Assembly: GCA_964619055.1 (NCBI GenBank)
Contig: CAZUDB010000014.1
Location: forward strand, 1-63,917
From: CAYVUM01 sp964619055
Lineage (GTDB): Bacteria > Pseudomonadota > Alphaproteobacteria > Rhodospirillales > Defluviicoccaceae
Direction of reading: 5' to 3'
DNA length: 63,917 nt
Within the stretch, counting starts at the first letter, position 1. Each line of letters starts with the position of its first letter. The notes under the pieces were generated by a model. That model saw nothing but the letters and a program-made list of their open reading frames with translations, ran no database searches and was not told where the DNA came from. This document shows positions 17,649 through 26,486 of the stretch, piece by piece. A program made the position numbers and the translations under genes.

Positions 17649-18353
17649 GTGGGCGCCGCCAGTGGTGACGCACGCCTTGGCATCGTCACGGGCCTGGCAG
17701 CAGAGAGAGATTGCCTTAAGGCGGTCGTGAAGCGGAACCGCCTCTTGGTGGTGTGCGCCGGACCCGGCCCAAAAGCGGCGAAAGCGGCAGCATGCCGGCT
17801 CGCCGACTTAGGCGTTGTCGGCCTTGTCAGTTTCGGCACCGCTGGCGCCTTAACGACCGATCTCAAGTCCGGTGACCTGGTGATCGCGGATACCGTGCAC
17901 GGCTCCGATGGCCGGCAGAGCATGGGTGACTCGGCATGGCGCGCGCGTTTGATTGCCCGCCTTCATGACGCCCCGGCGCCCGCATCCCGGATAGCCAGTG
18001 TTTCGGAACCGGTGCTTGACCCGGCGGCGAAGGCGAGCCTGCTTCAAAGCACCGGTGCCGTCGCGGTAGACTTGGAAAGCCACGCCGTGGCCGAAGTCGC
18101 TTGGACCGCCGGCCTGCCGTTTCTTGGCGTGCGGAGCATCGTTGATGGGCGTGACCAAGTGGTACCGCGCTGGACCCTGGCAGTCATGGCCGGCGACGGC
18201 ACGCTGAACCGGAGCCTGTTAACCCGGCATCTGATCCGCCGCCCTGGCGACGTGGTGCCTCTGTGCCGTCTGGGTATCGCGTTTGGGTCGGCTCGGGCGC
18301 GGTTACGCCGCGTCGCTGGAGACGCGGGACCGCTCTTCCAACTCCTTGGATAA
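17649..18353 (+). CDS. hpnG: Adenosylhopane nucleosidase/phosphorylase HpnG
   Basis: A 234-residue member of the purine nucleoside phosphorylase fold. HpnG removes adenine from adenosylhopane to give ribosyl- or phosphoribosylhopane, the step after HpnH. Visible features are LGIVTGLAAERDCL at the N-terminus, GLVSFGTAGAL, the substrate-binding VDLESHAVAEVA and VRSIVDGRD. It starts at GTG 17649. Its last 51 bases overlap the 3' end of the opposing hpnH. Confidence 0.9.
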   Translation: MGAASGDARLGIVTGLAAERDCLKAVVKRNRLLVVCAGPGPKAAKAAACRLADLGVVGLVSFGTAGALTTDLKSGDLVIADTVHGSDGRQSMGDSAWRARLIARLHDAPAPASRIASVSEPVLDPAAKASLLQSTGAVAVDLESHAVAEVAWTAGLPFLGVRSIVDGRDQVVPRWTLAVMAGDGTLNRSLLTRHLIRRPGDVVPLCRLGIAFGSARARLRRVAGDAGPLFQLLG

Positions 18354-19442
18354 TTTGCCGACCATATCTTCGAACACGAACTGTGCCGGACGTTGGCCAT
18401 GGAGGGAGATCTCCGGCGCCATGGGGCCATCCGTGCGCGGACCTCTCAAGGCCACCTTCAGCGCCTTCCAAGGCTTGGTGATGGTGTCGGCCACGGCTGT
18501 CGGCTCGTAGCCGCAGTGAACCATGCAATCGGCGCACTTTTCATAGTTTCCGGTGCCGTACTGTTCCCACTCGGTCTCGGTCATCAGCTCCTGGAAGGTG
18601 GCGGCATAGCCCTCGTTTAGGAGATAGCACGGGCGTTGCCAGCCGAATACATTGCGCGTGGGGTTGCCCCAGGGCGTGCACCGGTACTGCTGATTGCCGG
18701 CGAGAAAGTCGAGGAACAACGATGATTGACTGAACGTCCAGCTTTTTCCATTGCGGCGGCTAAAGACGTCGCGGAAGAGCTGCTTGGTTCGGGTCCGATT
18801 GAGGAAATGCTCTTGATCGGGGGCGCGCTCGTACGCAAATCCGGGTGACACCGTGATCCCTTCCACATCCAATTCATCGGTGCAGAAGTCGAAAAAGGCG
18901 GCCACCCGCTCCGGCGACATCTGATCGAAGAGCGTGCAATTTACGTTAACGCGGAAGCCCTTGGCGCGGGCGGCCCGAATAGCCGCCACCGCCCGCTTAA
19001 AGGTTCCGGGCTGGTTTACGGCCTTATCGTGCTCTTCTTCCAGGCCGTCCAAATGTACCGAGAAGGTGAGATAAGGGCTTGGCTGAAACAGTGAGAGTTT
19101 CTTTTCCAGCAAGAGGCCATTGGTACACAGATAGACGAACACCTTGCGGTCCACGATGCCGCGGACGATTTGGTCGATTTCCCTGTGGAGCAAGGGCTCG
19201 CCGCCCGGTATCGATACTACCGGGGCGCCGCACTCGTCGACGGCCTTAAGGCAATCCTCTACGCTCAAGCGCTTGTTCAGAATGCTGTCCTCGTAGTCGA
19301 TCTTGCCGCAACCGGGGCAGGCAAGATTGCACCGGAACAACGGTTCCAACATCAACACGAGAGGGAAGCGCTCCACACCTTTCAAGCGCTTGCCGACAAC
19401 ATACGCGCCGACGCGGAGTTGCTGGATCAAGGGAATTCCCAC
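18303..19442 (-). CDS. hpnH: Adenosylhopene synthase HpnH (radical SAM)
   Basis: Radical SAM enzyme of 379 residues that attaches the 5'-deoxyadenosyl group to diploptene, the first step of extended hopanoid synthesis. The iron-sulfur motif CxxxCxxC is CNLACPGC near residues 38-45, with the SAM-binding SIPGGEPLLH after it. The C-terminal part has extra cysteines (ADCMVHCGYEP), as in the SPASM-like HpnH tail. The start MGIPLIQQLRVG is the family N-terminus. It converges on hpnG with 51 bases of overlap. Confidence 0.95.
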   Translation of the reverse strand: MGIPLIQQLRVGAYVVGKRLKGVERFPLVLMLEPLFRCNLACPGCGKIDYEDSILNKRLSVEDCLKAVDECGAPVVSIPGGEPLLHREIDQIVRGIVDRKVFVYLCTNGLLLEKKLSLFQPSPYLTFSVHLDGLEEEHDKAVNQPGTFKRAVAAIRAARAKGFRVNVNCTLFDQMSPERVAAFFDFCTDELDVEGITVSPGFAYERAPDQEHFLNRTRTKQLFRDVFSRRNGKSWTFSQSSLFLDFLAGNQQYRCTPWGNPTRNVFGWQRPCYLLNEGYAATFQELMTETEWEQYGTGNYEKCADCMVHCGYEPTAVADTITKPWKALKVALRGPRTDGPMAPEISLHGQRPAQFVFEDMVGKLSKELEERSRVSSDAA

Positions 19443-19521
19443 AGGTTCAAAGCTCCTTTCAGGCCGCTATCAAGACGGCCCCTAATCTTGTAGCACTGAC
19501 CGCTCGGCGGCGATGAAGTGT

Positions 19522-20484
19522 TTAGACGCTGTTTTGCGCGCCCGCCAACTCCAGCTCCGGAGGCAGTTTGAATTGGATGTTTTCGGCGATGCCGTCGGCG
19601 TGTTCGACCTGCACGTCGCCAAAGCCGCGCAAGTGGTCGATGACTTCGAGCACCAACTCCTCCGGTGCAGACGCTCCGGCCGTCAGTCCGACGACGGATA
19701 CGTCCTCCAGCCACGATGGCTCGATCACCGAGGCATCCTCGATCAGATAGCTAGGGATGCCGAACTGGGTGCCGATCTCCCGCAGCCGATTGGAGTTCGA
19801 GCTGTTGCGAGCCCCAACAACGAACAGGACATCAACGCGAGCGGCCACGTCCCGAACCGCTTGTTGGCGGTTCTGGGTCGCATAACAGATGTCCTTTACG
19901 TCAGGGCCGACGATGGACGGAAAGCGCCGCTTTAATGCATCGATCACGTCGCGGGTGTCGTCCACGCTCAACGTCGTCTGCGTGACATAGGCGAGGCCGT
20001 CTGGCTGCGCCACGTCAAGCAAGTTGACATCGTCCACAGTGGAGACTAGGTGCACGCCGCCCGGGATACGGCCTTGCGTGCCCTCCACCTCTGGATGGCC
20101 TTCATGACCGATCAGGATGACCTCCCGCCCCTTGCGGGCGTGGTTCTGGCCCTCCTTGTGGACCTTGGAGACCAACGGGCAGGTGGCATCGATGACCGGC
20201 AACTCACGGCGCTTCGACTCGGCCTCCACGGCATCGGACACGCCGTGGGCGCTGAACACGGTGACGGCGCCGTCGGGGATTTCGTCCAACTCCTCCACAA
20301 AAACCGCACCCTTTTCGCGCAGCGTTTCGACGACATGGCGGTTGTGGACGATCTCGTGGCGGACGTAAACGGGCGGGCCGTAAAGTTCCAGCGCCCGCTC
20401 AACGATCTCGATGGCGCGCTCAACACCGGCACAGAAGCCCCGGGGATTGGCCAGAACAACGCGGATCGAACGACGGTCAGCCAT
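19522..20484 (-). CDS. ispH: 4-hydroxy-3-methylbut-2-enyl diphosphate reductase IspH
   Basis: Last enzyme of the MEP isoprenoid pathway, making IPP and DMAPP, the precursors of squalene. The three iron-sulfur cysteines are visible in RGFCAGVERA, IDATCPLVSKVH and DICYATQNR; the substrate motifs HGV and EGTQGR are present. Length is 320 residues from ATG at 20482-20484. A longer in-frame start is rejected because it adds a non-family N-terminus. Its position just upstream of hpnH links precursor supply to hopanoid genes. Confidence 0.96.
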   Translation of the reverse strand: MADRRSIRVVLANPRGFCAGVERAIEIVERALELYGPPVYVRHEIVHNRHVVETLREKGAVFVEELDEIPDGAVTVFSAHGVSDAVEAESKRRELPVIDATCPLVSKVHKEGQNHARKGREVILIGHEGHPEVEGTQGRIPGGVHLVSTVDDVNLLDVAQPDGLAYVTQTTLSVDDTRDVIDALKRRFPSIVGPDVKDICYATQNRQQAVRDVAARVDVLFVVGARNSSNSNRLREIGTQFGIPSYLIEDASVIEPSWLEDVSVVGLTAGASAPEELVLEVIDHLRGFGDVQVEHADGIAENIQFKLPPELELAGAQNSV

Positions 20485-20620
20485 GATTTCAGGTTCCAAA
20501 CGGGCTATTCGGTTGAATCGAATTGCGAGCATAGGCAGCTTCACCGCGCCGCAACAGCCATGAATGGCCAAGAGATGCATGTGGTTAAAGGCTGTGTGGT
20601 GTCAACACCACGATCCGGCG

Positions 20621-21631
20621 CTATTCCAGCGTGGTGAAAAAGATCGCCACCAAGAAGCCGGCAAGGGTGGACAGGCCCACGACCGAGCCACCTTTGAAGT
20701 ACGCTTCCGGCATCATGGTTTCGGCAATCATGGTCAACATGGCGCCGGCTGCGATGCCTTCCAGGACCGAAACGACGACCAGTGGTGACTCCACCAACAC
20801 CAAGGCGCCCACGGCCGCACAAAGTCCCGTCAGCACCATTAACGACAACCACATCGTGAAGACCCGCGCGAATGCCATGCCCTGTTGGCGCATCCCAACG
20901 GAGCTGGAAAGGACCTCCGGAAAATTGGACAAGAACAGACCCGCAACCAAAGAGTAGCTGACATGGCCGCCATGGAGCGCACTGGCACCAATCACCAGTG
21001 CCTCTGGAATACCATCCAGCAAAATGCCGAGCCAGATAGCGAGCGGTGCCCCTGCATGAGTTTTCACTTCGTTGGCCAAGGCCGTGGCCGAGGGAATCAG
21101 GCCGCCTGAGTCGAGGCTTTGGATGGCCTTTCTGGTCCAAAGCGTCGCTCGCTTGGAATCGAAGGATTGCCGGGTTTCGAGGTAGCGCCCGATGTCTTCG
21201 CTGGCCAGGTATCGGCGGACATGGTCGCCGAGCGTAGGGCAGCGCGTGAGCAGTTCGTCGAAATCCCGCTTGCGAATCACCCAAAGATCGGTTTCGGCAT
21301 CGACAACGGCACTGACCGTGTGCCGGGCGCCGGTGAGGAAGGAAAACCCACCGAACACGTCCTCGTCACGGATCGGCACGGGCCGGCGCGATGGATCGGC
21401 CGGATGAATGAGAACCACCTGGCCACGCTCGACGATGTAGAGGCGTTCGGCGGGCTCATGCTGGTGGAACAGGGTTTCGCCCCGGCTGTGATGCTTGCAA
21501 ACGATCACATCCGCCACCTGCGACAGCTCCGCCGGCGGCAGGTCGCGGAACAGCGGGAAACGGCCGATCCGATCCGAAATGGCGAGAAACGCATCCCGGT
21601 CCCGTTTCAGGCGCACGGCCGGCTCCGGCAT
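20621..21631 (-). CDS. C-terminal part of a ZIP transporter/cyclic-nucleotide-binding protein
   Basis: A 336-residue product. Residues about 20-145 form a cyclic-nucleotide-binding beta-barrel domain (GETLFHQHEPAERLYIVERG, VFGGFSFLTG). The rest is membrane-embedded with ZIP metal-transporter motifs (WLGILLDGIPEALVIGAS and FLSNFPEVLSSS, the metal-path helices), ending MLTMIAETMMPEAY. It has no clear ribosome-binding site at ATG 21631. The same frame is open upstream to an in-frame TAA at 21698-21700, after which the preceding ORF supplies the missing N-terminal ZIP helices. It looks like half of one gene broken by a stop. Confidence 0.75.
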   Translation of the reverse strand: MPEPAVRLKRDRDAFLAISDRIGRFPLFRDLPPAELSQVADVIVCKHHSRGETLFHQHEPAERLYIVERGQVVLIHPADPSRRPVPIRDEDVFGGFSFLTGARHTVSAVVDAETDLWVIRKRDFDELLTRCPTLGDHVRRYLASEDIGRYLETRQSFDSKRATLWTRKAIQSLDSGGLIPSATALANEVKTHAGAPLAIWLGILLDGIPEALVIGASALHGGHVSYSLVAGLFLSNFPEVLSSSVGMRQQGMAFARVFTMWLSLMVLTGLCAAVGALVLVESPLVVVSVLEGIAAGAMLTMIAETMMPEAYFKGGSVVGLSTLAGFLVAIFFTTLE

Positions 21632-21697
21632 GGCGCCGCGGCTGACGTTTTCGAGCGCACCGTCGAGCCAGGCGCGGTACGCTTCCGTGGAAAGACC

Positions 21698-22459
21698 TTA
21701 ACGGTCCTGCAGGTAATCCCCGACGGGCTCTCCTTGCAGAAACGCCTCCAAATGATCGGCCAAATCGGGTGACGCGTGCAGCGTCTCCTCGATCGCATCC
21801 TTCGGAATTACCCAGAGCGTGGTGGGCTCGGCCGCGGCCGCAAAGGAGGCCCTGGGAGCGCCGGTCAAAGTCCCCAAGTGCCCGAAGGCATCTCCAGCGC
21901 CAAGGTTTTGCAGCGCTGCCATGTTCCGCGCCGGGTCGAGCAAACGGAATGCCCCCTCTTCGATCACGTAGATCCGCTCGGACGGATCCTGGGCACGATA
22001 GAGCGTCGCATTGGCGCCCAACTTCAGTGAGACGGCGCGGCCGGAAAGCTGTTCCAGCGGCTCCTCGGCAAGGCCGGCGAAAATCGAAACCCGACGCAGT
22101 CCTGTCAGCGCCTTGGCCAGCCGTTCGCGCCGCCGACGCTGCAAATGCAGGATCACCGTCGAGGATTTCCTCAGAAATCCGCCCTTGTTGTTGATGATGT
22201 CGTTCAGCACCCGGAACAGCAGACCGCCGACGACGCAACCACCCGCGAGTGCGAAAAAATGCCCACGATCAAGGGCCGAGCCCACCAGGTCAATGGCCAG
22301 GGCGGCAAGCAGAGCTCCACCCCCAAACGCCATCAGATCAGCGACGGCGCGATCCCCCGGGGTCCAAAGCAAAGTGGTGAGGGTTCCCAGTGGCAGCGAG
22401 CAAGCGCTTAGCAAGCCCATGGCAAACGCCAGGACGATGACGGACTCCGTCCAGTCCAT
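21698..22459 (-). CDS. N-terminal part of a ZIP transporter/cyclic-nucleotide-binding protein
   Basis: About 253 residues from ATG at 22457-22459. Three hydrophobic helices (ESVIVLAFAMGLLSACSLPLG, AFGGGALLAALAIDLVGSAL, FFALAGGCVVGGLLF) match the first part of ZIP transporters. A cyclic-nucleotide-binding domain follows (ATLYRAQDPSERIYVIEEGAFRL-like barrel and AFGHLGTLTGAPRA). It ends at TAA 21698-21700 after DYLQDR. Alone it would lack the metal-binding helices, which are encoded in the same frame 66 bases downstream. An upstream in-frame start at 22609 is possible but adds unfamiliar sequence. Confidence 0.7.
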   Translation of the reverse strand: MDWTESVIVLAFAMGLLSACSLPLGTLTTLLWTPGDRAVADLMAFGGGALLAALAIDLVGSALDRGHFFALAGGCVVGGLLFRVLNDIINNKGGFLRKSSTVILHLQRRRRERLAKALTGLRRVSIFAGLAEEPLEQLSGRAVSLKLGANATLYRAQDPSERIYVIEEGAFRLLDPARNMAALQNLGAGDAFGHLGTLTGAPRASFAAAAEPTTLWVIPKDAIEETLHASPDLADHLEAFLQGEPVGDYLQDR

Positions 22460-22776
22460 TGTTTCCCGTTCCCGACCCCAATCGGCGTTGTTTGATGTTG
22501 CCGCCCGCACCGGTGGGGACACCAGCGAGCGGTTCACATTGGCGTGCATGTACCACGTTCGATCAAGCAAGACCGCCGGAATCGGGGCGGACGCCTTGTT
22601 GTCAGACAAACTTCAAGATCGGCCTGGAGCGAAACGGGCGCAGCCGCGCGTCACGCGAATGTCCGTGACGGATGTTCAAATCTCAGCGTTTGCGTTACTT
22701 TATGGTGCGCTTGGGCATGCTTAATGGGCCGAAGCGGCGACAAACGAACAAGCGTCACGTCCGAGGAGGGATTTTC
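22460..22776. other. Divergent intergenic region, ZIP-like gene/cytochrome c
   Basis: A 317-base gap between the minus-strand ZIP-like gene and the plus-strand cytochrome gene. A strong GAGGAGGG ribosome-binding site for the cytochrome is at 22763-22770. No gene, RNA or clear promoter pair is seen in the remainder; promoters in both directions are expected. Confidence 0.5.
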
Positions 22777-23214
22777 ATGAGCAGAGGTGGTGGCCGCCGA
22801 TCGGTGCGGTCGCGAATGATGGCCGGCGTGCCGGTCCTGGTCCTGATGTTGGGTCTTAATGTTGCTTCGTCGCCGGCTTTGGCACAAGGCGGAGAGCGAT
22901 TTCCGAAGGAACCGTGGGGCCTGGATTCGCCGGCGAGCCGCTGCGTGGTTTGCCACAGCCTCGAAGAAGGCGGGCCTTTTCGGTCCGCTCCCAATCTGTT
23001 CGGGATCGTCGGCGCCGACAAGGCGCGGGACCGTGAATGGTATGGCTATTCGCTGGCTTTGATGGAGAAGGGCGGCACCTGGACCGAGGACGAGCTGGAT
23101 GCTTATCTATCGGATGCCCGGTCGTTCGCGCCCGGCACGCGAAAGTCAATCCGCATCCGTGATGACGAGGAACGTGCCCAGCTTATCGAGTTTCTGGCGA
23201 CCCTGACCCCCTAA
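22777..23214 (+). CDS. Class I cytochrome c, secreted, with atypical distal ligand region
   Basis: A 145-residue protein. The signal peptide (VLVLMLGLNVASSPALAQ) directs it to the periplasm, followed by one haem motif CVVCH. The rest resembles class I cytochrome c: APNLFGIVG, YGYSLALMEKGGTWTEDELDAYLSD and a C-terminal helix. In place of the usual PG(T/N)KM, with Met as sixth haem ligand, it has PGTRKS, so the expected Met is Lys. The start follows AGGAGGG. Its last 32 bases overlap the convergent hpnN. Its role is unknown; a redox or sensory partner is possible. Confidence 0.8.
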   Translation: MSRGGGRRSVRSRMMAGVPVLVLMLGLNVASSPALAQGGERFPKEPWGLDSPASRCVVCHSLEEGGPFRSAPNLFGIVGADKARDREWYGYSLALMEKGGTWTEDELDAYLSDARSFAPGTRKSIRIRDDEERAQLIEFLATLTP

Positions 23215-25906
23215 ACAGGCGCCAGGAGTCGGCCCGCAGTGCCAACAACGCCGGCAGAAAGACAAGCGTGCACACCAGGACGAGCGTGATCGAAACGGTC
23301 AGCAGCAGGCCCATGCTGGCCGTGCCCTGATGGGCCGAGAGGCTTAAACTGCCGAACGTGGCAATCGTGGTGAGCGCGCTGAACAAAACCGCCCGTGGTG
23401 TGCTCGTCCCCATGGCGGTGGCGCCGCCCGTTTGCTTTCGCTCCCGGATCACCAAGTGCAGACTGCCGGCGACGCCGAGGCCGAACAACAATGGCAGCAC
23501 GATCACGTTGGCGAAGTTGAAGGGGATCGGGATCAGCACGGAAAGAGCCACCGTCATCAGCGCGGCCAGGATCAGCGGGGCAAACACAATCAACGTATCG
23601 CGAAGATTGCGGAACATGATCACGAGCAGGAGCGCAATGGCGGCAACGGCGATGACGGCCGCTTCCAGAAAGGCCTCGACCACGGCGCGTCCGCCTTCGT
23701 AGATGCCGACCGGGGCGCCGCCGGCTTCCGGGGCCAGCGTTTGGACGGATGTGACGAACGCTTGCAACGCATCGCGGTCGCGATGAACCGGCTCGGCCGG
23801 AAACACCTGAAGCAACGCGCGTCCGTCGCTGGTGATCCACTGGTCGCGCAGCACCGGGGGCACGTCGTCGATGCCGACGGGGGCGGCGTTCAAGGCCATG
23901 GCCAGATCTTCGAGGCGGGAGGGCAACGTTCCGAGCAGGCGGGTATGGAGATCGGCCAACACCGCCGGGGATGTCGCCGCCCGCTCCAGCAGCGTTGATA
24001 ACTCGCGGCTGAACGTGGTCGCGACCATACCCGCCACCGGCATCGGCACATCGCCCAAATCGACCGCGCGGTGCTCGGTCACTTCGTCAAGCGCGACCAA
24101 CAGGTCCTCGCCGGCCGCGATGATCTCCGCGTTCGATGGCGGCGGCGCGGGGGCAGCACTCAACGAGGGTCCCAAGATCCATCTCAGATCGGTAACCAGG
24201 TTCAGCTTGGCATCCTGGTTGGTTGGCACGAACGTCATCAAGGTGCGGGTCTCACCCACGGTCGGCAACGCCGACAACGGCACGGCGAGCTGCTCTGCGG
24301 TCTCAAGGTCCTCGGCCAGGATGCTGATGGGGAAGCGATAGGCGGGTGCTTCGTCCATGAGCTCGATGAGGGTCGTAACCGACTCGCTGGACGGATCCTT
24401 CAAGTTCAGGGGGTCGAAGTCGAAATAGGCCTGAGGAACCAGGGACGCACATCCGATGACCAGAGCGCCGCCAAGAACGGTCACTGGCCGGGCGTAGGTC
24501 CGGAGCCCCCGCTCCAGCCGGTTCTGGAGGTCGCCCTGAAAGCCGATGGGGCGATACATGCGTGGCCTGATCACCATGATCAACGCCGGGAGCAGCGTAA
24601 ACGTCAGCAACAAGGCAATGCCCATACCGGCCGCCGCGATCACGCCCAGTTCCGCCAGGCCGGTATAGGCCGTGGGCAAGAACGAGAGAAACCCGATGGC
24701 CGCCGCCAACGCGGCCAGGCTGAGCGCACCGCCCACATGGGCGGCCGCGAAGGCGAGGCCGTCCTGCGGTAGATGTTTGCGAGCGACTTCGCGATATCGG
24801 AGGGCGAAGTGGATGCTGAAATCCACACTCAGCCCAATGAATAGCACCGCAAAGGCGACCGAGATCAGGTTCAGCGTTCCGATGGTCAGGAATGCGAAGG
24901 CGGCTGTCCAAACCAGGCCAACGAGCAGCGTGATCAGGGCCGCGGCCGTGGTCCGAGGTGAATGGAACGCTATCGCCAACAGCACGATCACGGCAACCAG
25001 GGACAACAGGCCCGCCATCCCCATGCCGATGGAGACGCTTTGCAGTTCCTCGTCGTTGAGCACGGCCTCGTCGGTAAGGCGCACCCGGATGCCGTTCACA
25101 GGCGTGAGTTTGTAGGTCTCCACCCAGCCGCGAAGTGCTTCGATGGCCGCGTTGGCCGGGCGCAGCGAGGAGAAGTCGAAGGTCGGTGTCACACTGATGA
25201 ACCGACGCACCAGTGTCTCGTCCGTGTCGTCGCCGATCAAGCGGCTCCAGGACAACGTGCCGGGTGCTGCATTGTTGGCCGCTTCGGTGATGTCGGCCAC
25301 ACTATCGAACAGTCGGAACACCTCGGCACCGCTGAGCGTGTTGGCCTCGTCACCATGGCGCGCGATGGTCGCAAGGAGATCAAACAATCCGCGCAAACTT
25401 GGGTCGAGTGTGAGGCTGCCCAGGAACGGCTGCGCCGCCGACATCCGGTCAACTAGGGACTCCAGCGAGTCCTCATCCTTGAACAGCAGCCCGTTTCGGC
25501 GAAACAGCGCCAGTTCGTGCAGAGCAGAGACGTCGGCAAACAGATCAGGGCGGGTGCGCATCTGATCGGCCAGAATCCGTGCCGCGTCCATAGCGTGGCC
25601 CTCATCGTGGCTGTCGATGACAACCAGAATCCGATCGCGGACGCCGGGAAAGGCCGCGTTGACGCGCATGATCGCCTGCCGGTAGGCCAAGTCCGGCGAG
25701 ATCAGGTCATCGGTGTCCGTGGAGATGGCAAAGCGGTCCGCAATCGTCGCGACGGCGAGGATCGTCAGGCCAACGCAGATGGCCAGGACCAAACGACGAC
25801 GCTGGCACACCATGCTGACCCAGGCCGCGAACAGCCGCGGACTCACGACGGCGTTTGCCCGCGCCACGCCCGACTCGGCAACGGAGGCCGGCGACGGTTC
25901 GGTCAC
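23183..25906 (-). CDS. hpnN: Hopanoid RND transporter HpnN (MMPL-type)
   Basis: Inner-membrane RND-superfamily protein of 907 residues with about twelve helices. A periplasmic loop follows helix 1, then a helix block containing the conserved FIGLSVDFSIHFALRYRE, a second large loop, and a second block with LPLLFGLGVAGSLHLVIRERK. HpnN moves hopanoids to the outer membrane in Rhodopseudomonas. It starts at GTG 25906. It lies near hpnH, ispH and two MlaC-like genes, which fits. Other MMPL proteins share the fold, so location is part of the evidence. Confidence 0.87.
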   Translation of the reverse strand: MTEPSPASVAESGVARANAVVSPRLFAAWVSMVCQRRRLVLAICVGLTILAVATIADRFAISTDTDDLISPDLAYRQAIMRVNAAFPGVRDRILVVIDSHDEGHAMDAARILADQMRTRPDLFADVSALHELALFRRNGLLFKDEDSLESLVDRMSAAQPFLGSLTLDPSLRGLFDLLATIARHGDEANTLSGAEVFRLFDSVADITEAANNAAPGTLSWSRLIGDDTDETLVRRFISVTPTFDFSSLRPANAAIEALRGWVETYKLTPVNGIRVRLTDEAVLNDEELQSVSIGMGMAGLLSLVAVIVLLAIAFHSPRTTAAALITLLVGLVWTAAFAFLTIGTLNLISVAFAVLFIGLSVDFSIHFALRYREVARKHLPQDGLAFAAAHVGGALSLAALAAAIGFLSFLPTAYTGLAELGVIAAAGMGIALLLTFTLLPALIMVIRPRMYRPIGFQGDLQNRLERGLRTYARPVTVLGGALVIGCASLVPQAYFDFDPLNLKDPSSESVTTLIELMDEAPAYRFPISILAEDLETAEQLAVPLSALPTVGETRTLMTFVPTNQDAKLNLVTDLRWILGPSLSAAPAPPPSNAEIIAAGEDLLVALDEVTEHRAVDLGDVPMPVAGMVATTFSRELSTLLERAATSPAVLADLHTRLLGTLPSRLEDLAMALNAAPVGIDDVPPVLRDQWITSDGRALLQVFPAEPVHRDRDALQAFVTSVQTLAPEAGGAPVGIYEGGRAVVEAFLEAAVIAVAAIALLLVIMFRNLRDTLIVFAPLILAALMTVALSVLIPIPFNFANVIVLPLLFGLGVAGSLHLVIRERKQTGGATAMGTSTPRAVLFSALTTIATFGSLSLSAHQGTASMGLLLTVSITLVLVCTLVFLPALLALRADSWRLFRGSGSPETR

Positions 25907-26082
25907 GAGGGCTGTCGCGGCCCGACGCCGCCTAACCTTACCGGATGAAATCCAACCAACACGGGCCGGTCAGGTCCCATGACGAGACAGCCAAATGCGT
26001 GATGCGGATGGAGGTGCAACAGTACGGCGATCAACATGACGCCAGCGTTTGGACGGTATCGAGAGGACGGCCGGGCCGACGG

Positions 26083-26259
26083 TTACTTGGGTTCCAGCAC
26101 CTGGCGGCCGCGATACATCCCAGTCGTCGGGTCGATGTGATGGGGCCGGCGCAGTTCGCCGGAGCTTTTGTCCTCGATGTAAGCAGGTGCCTTGAGCGCA
26201 TCGTGAGCGCGCCGCATATTCCGCTTCGATTTGGAGGTCTTTCTTTTGGGTACGGCCAC
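26083..26259 (-). CDS. rpmF: 50S ribosomal protein bL32
   Basis: Small ribosomal protein of 58 residues. The family start (M/V)AVPKRKTSKSKRNMRRAHD is unmistakable. The start is taken as GTG 26257-26259, because GGGGAGG lies just upstream at the right distance and every family member starts AVPKRK. The in-frame extension to 26274 would place the ribosome-binding site inside the gene. It diverges from hisI. Confidence 0.95.
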   Translation of the reverse strand: MAVPKRKTSKSKRNMRRAHDALKAPAYIEDKSSGELRRPHHIDPTTGMYRGRQVLEPK

Positions 26260-26486
26260 GGCCGCCCTCCCCACTGTTCAAAATGTGCCACACGGTGGAC
26301 TGCGAAGACGCCTCTATAACGATGTTGCGCGGGCAGCCCAACAAAAAAATGCGCTCATCGCGCCGCTGGACACCACATTGCGTTGATCGGGGACTTGTGG
26401 GAGAACCCATAGCTCGAGGGGCTGTCGCGCGGATGGCCCTACCATCACCCTTCCTGCTCCTTAACGCCGCGGTTGTTCGCAGTCTC
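26260..26486. other. Divergent intergenic region rpmF/hisI
   Basis: A 227-base gap between divergent rpmF and hisI. It must hold their promoters, though I cannot pick convincing hexamers. No other gene is seen. Confidence 0.4.
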
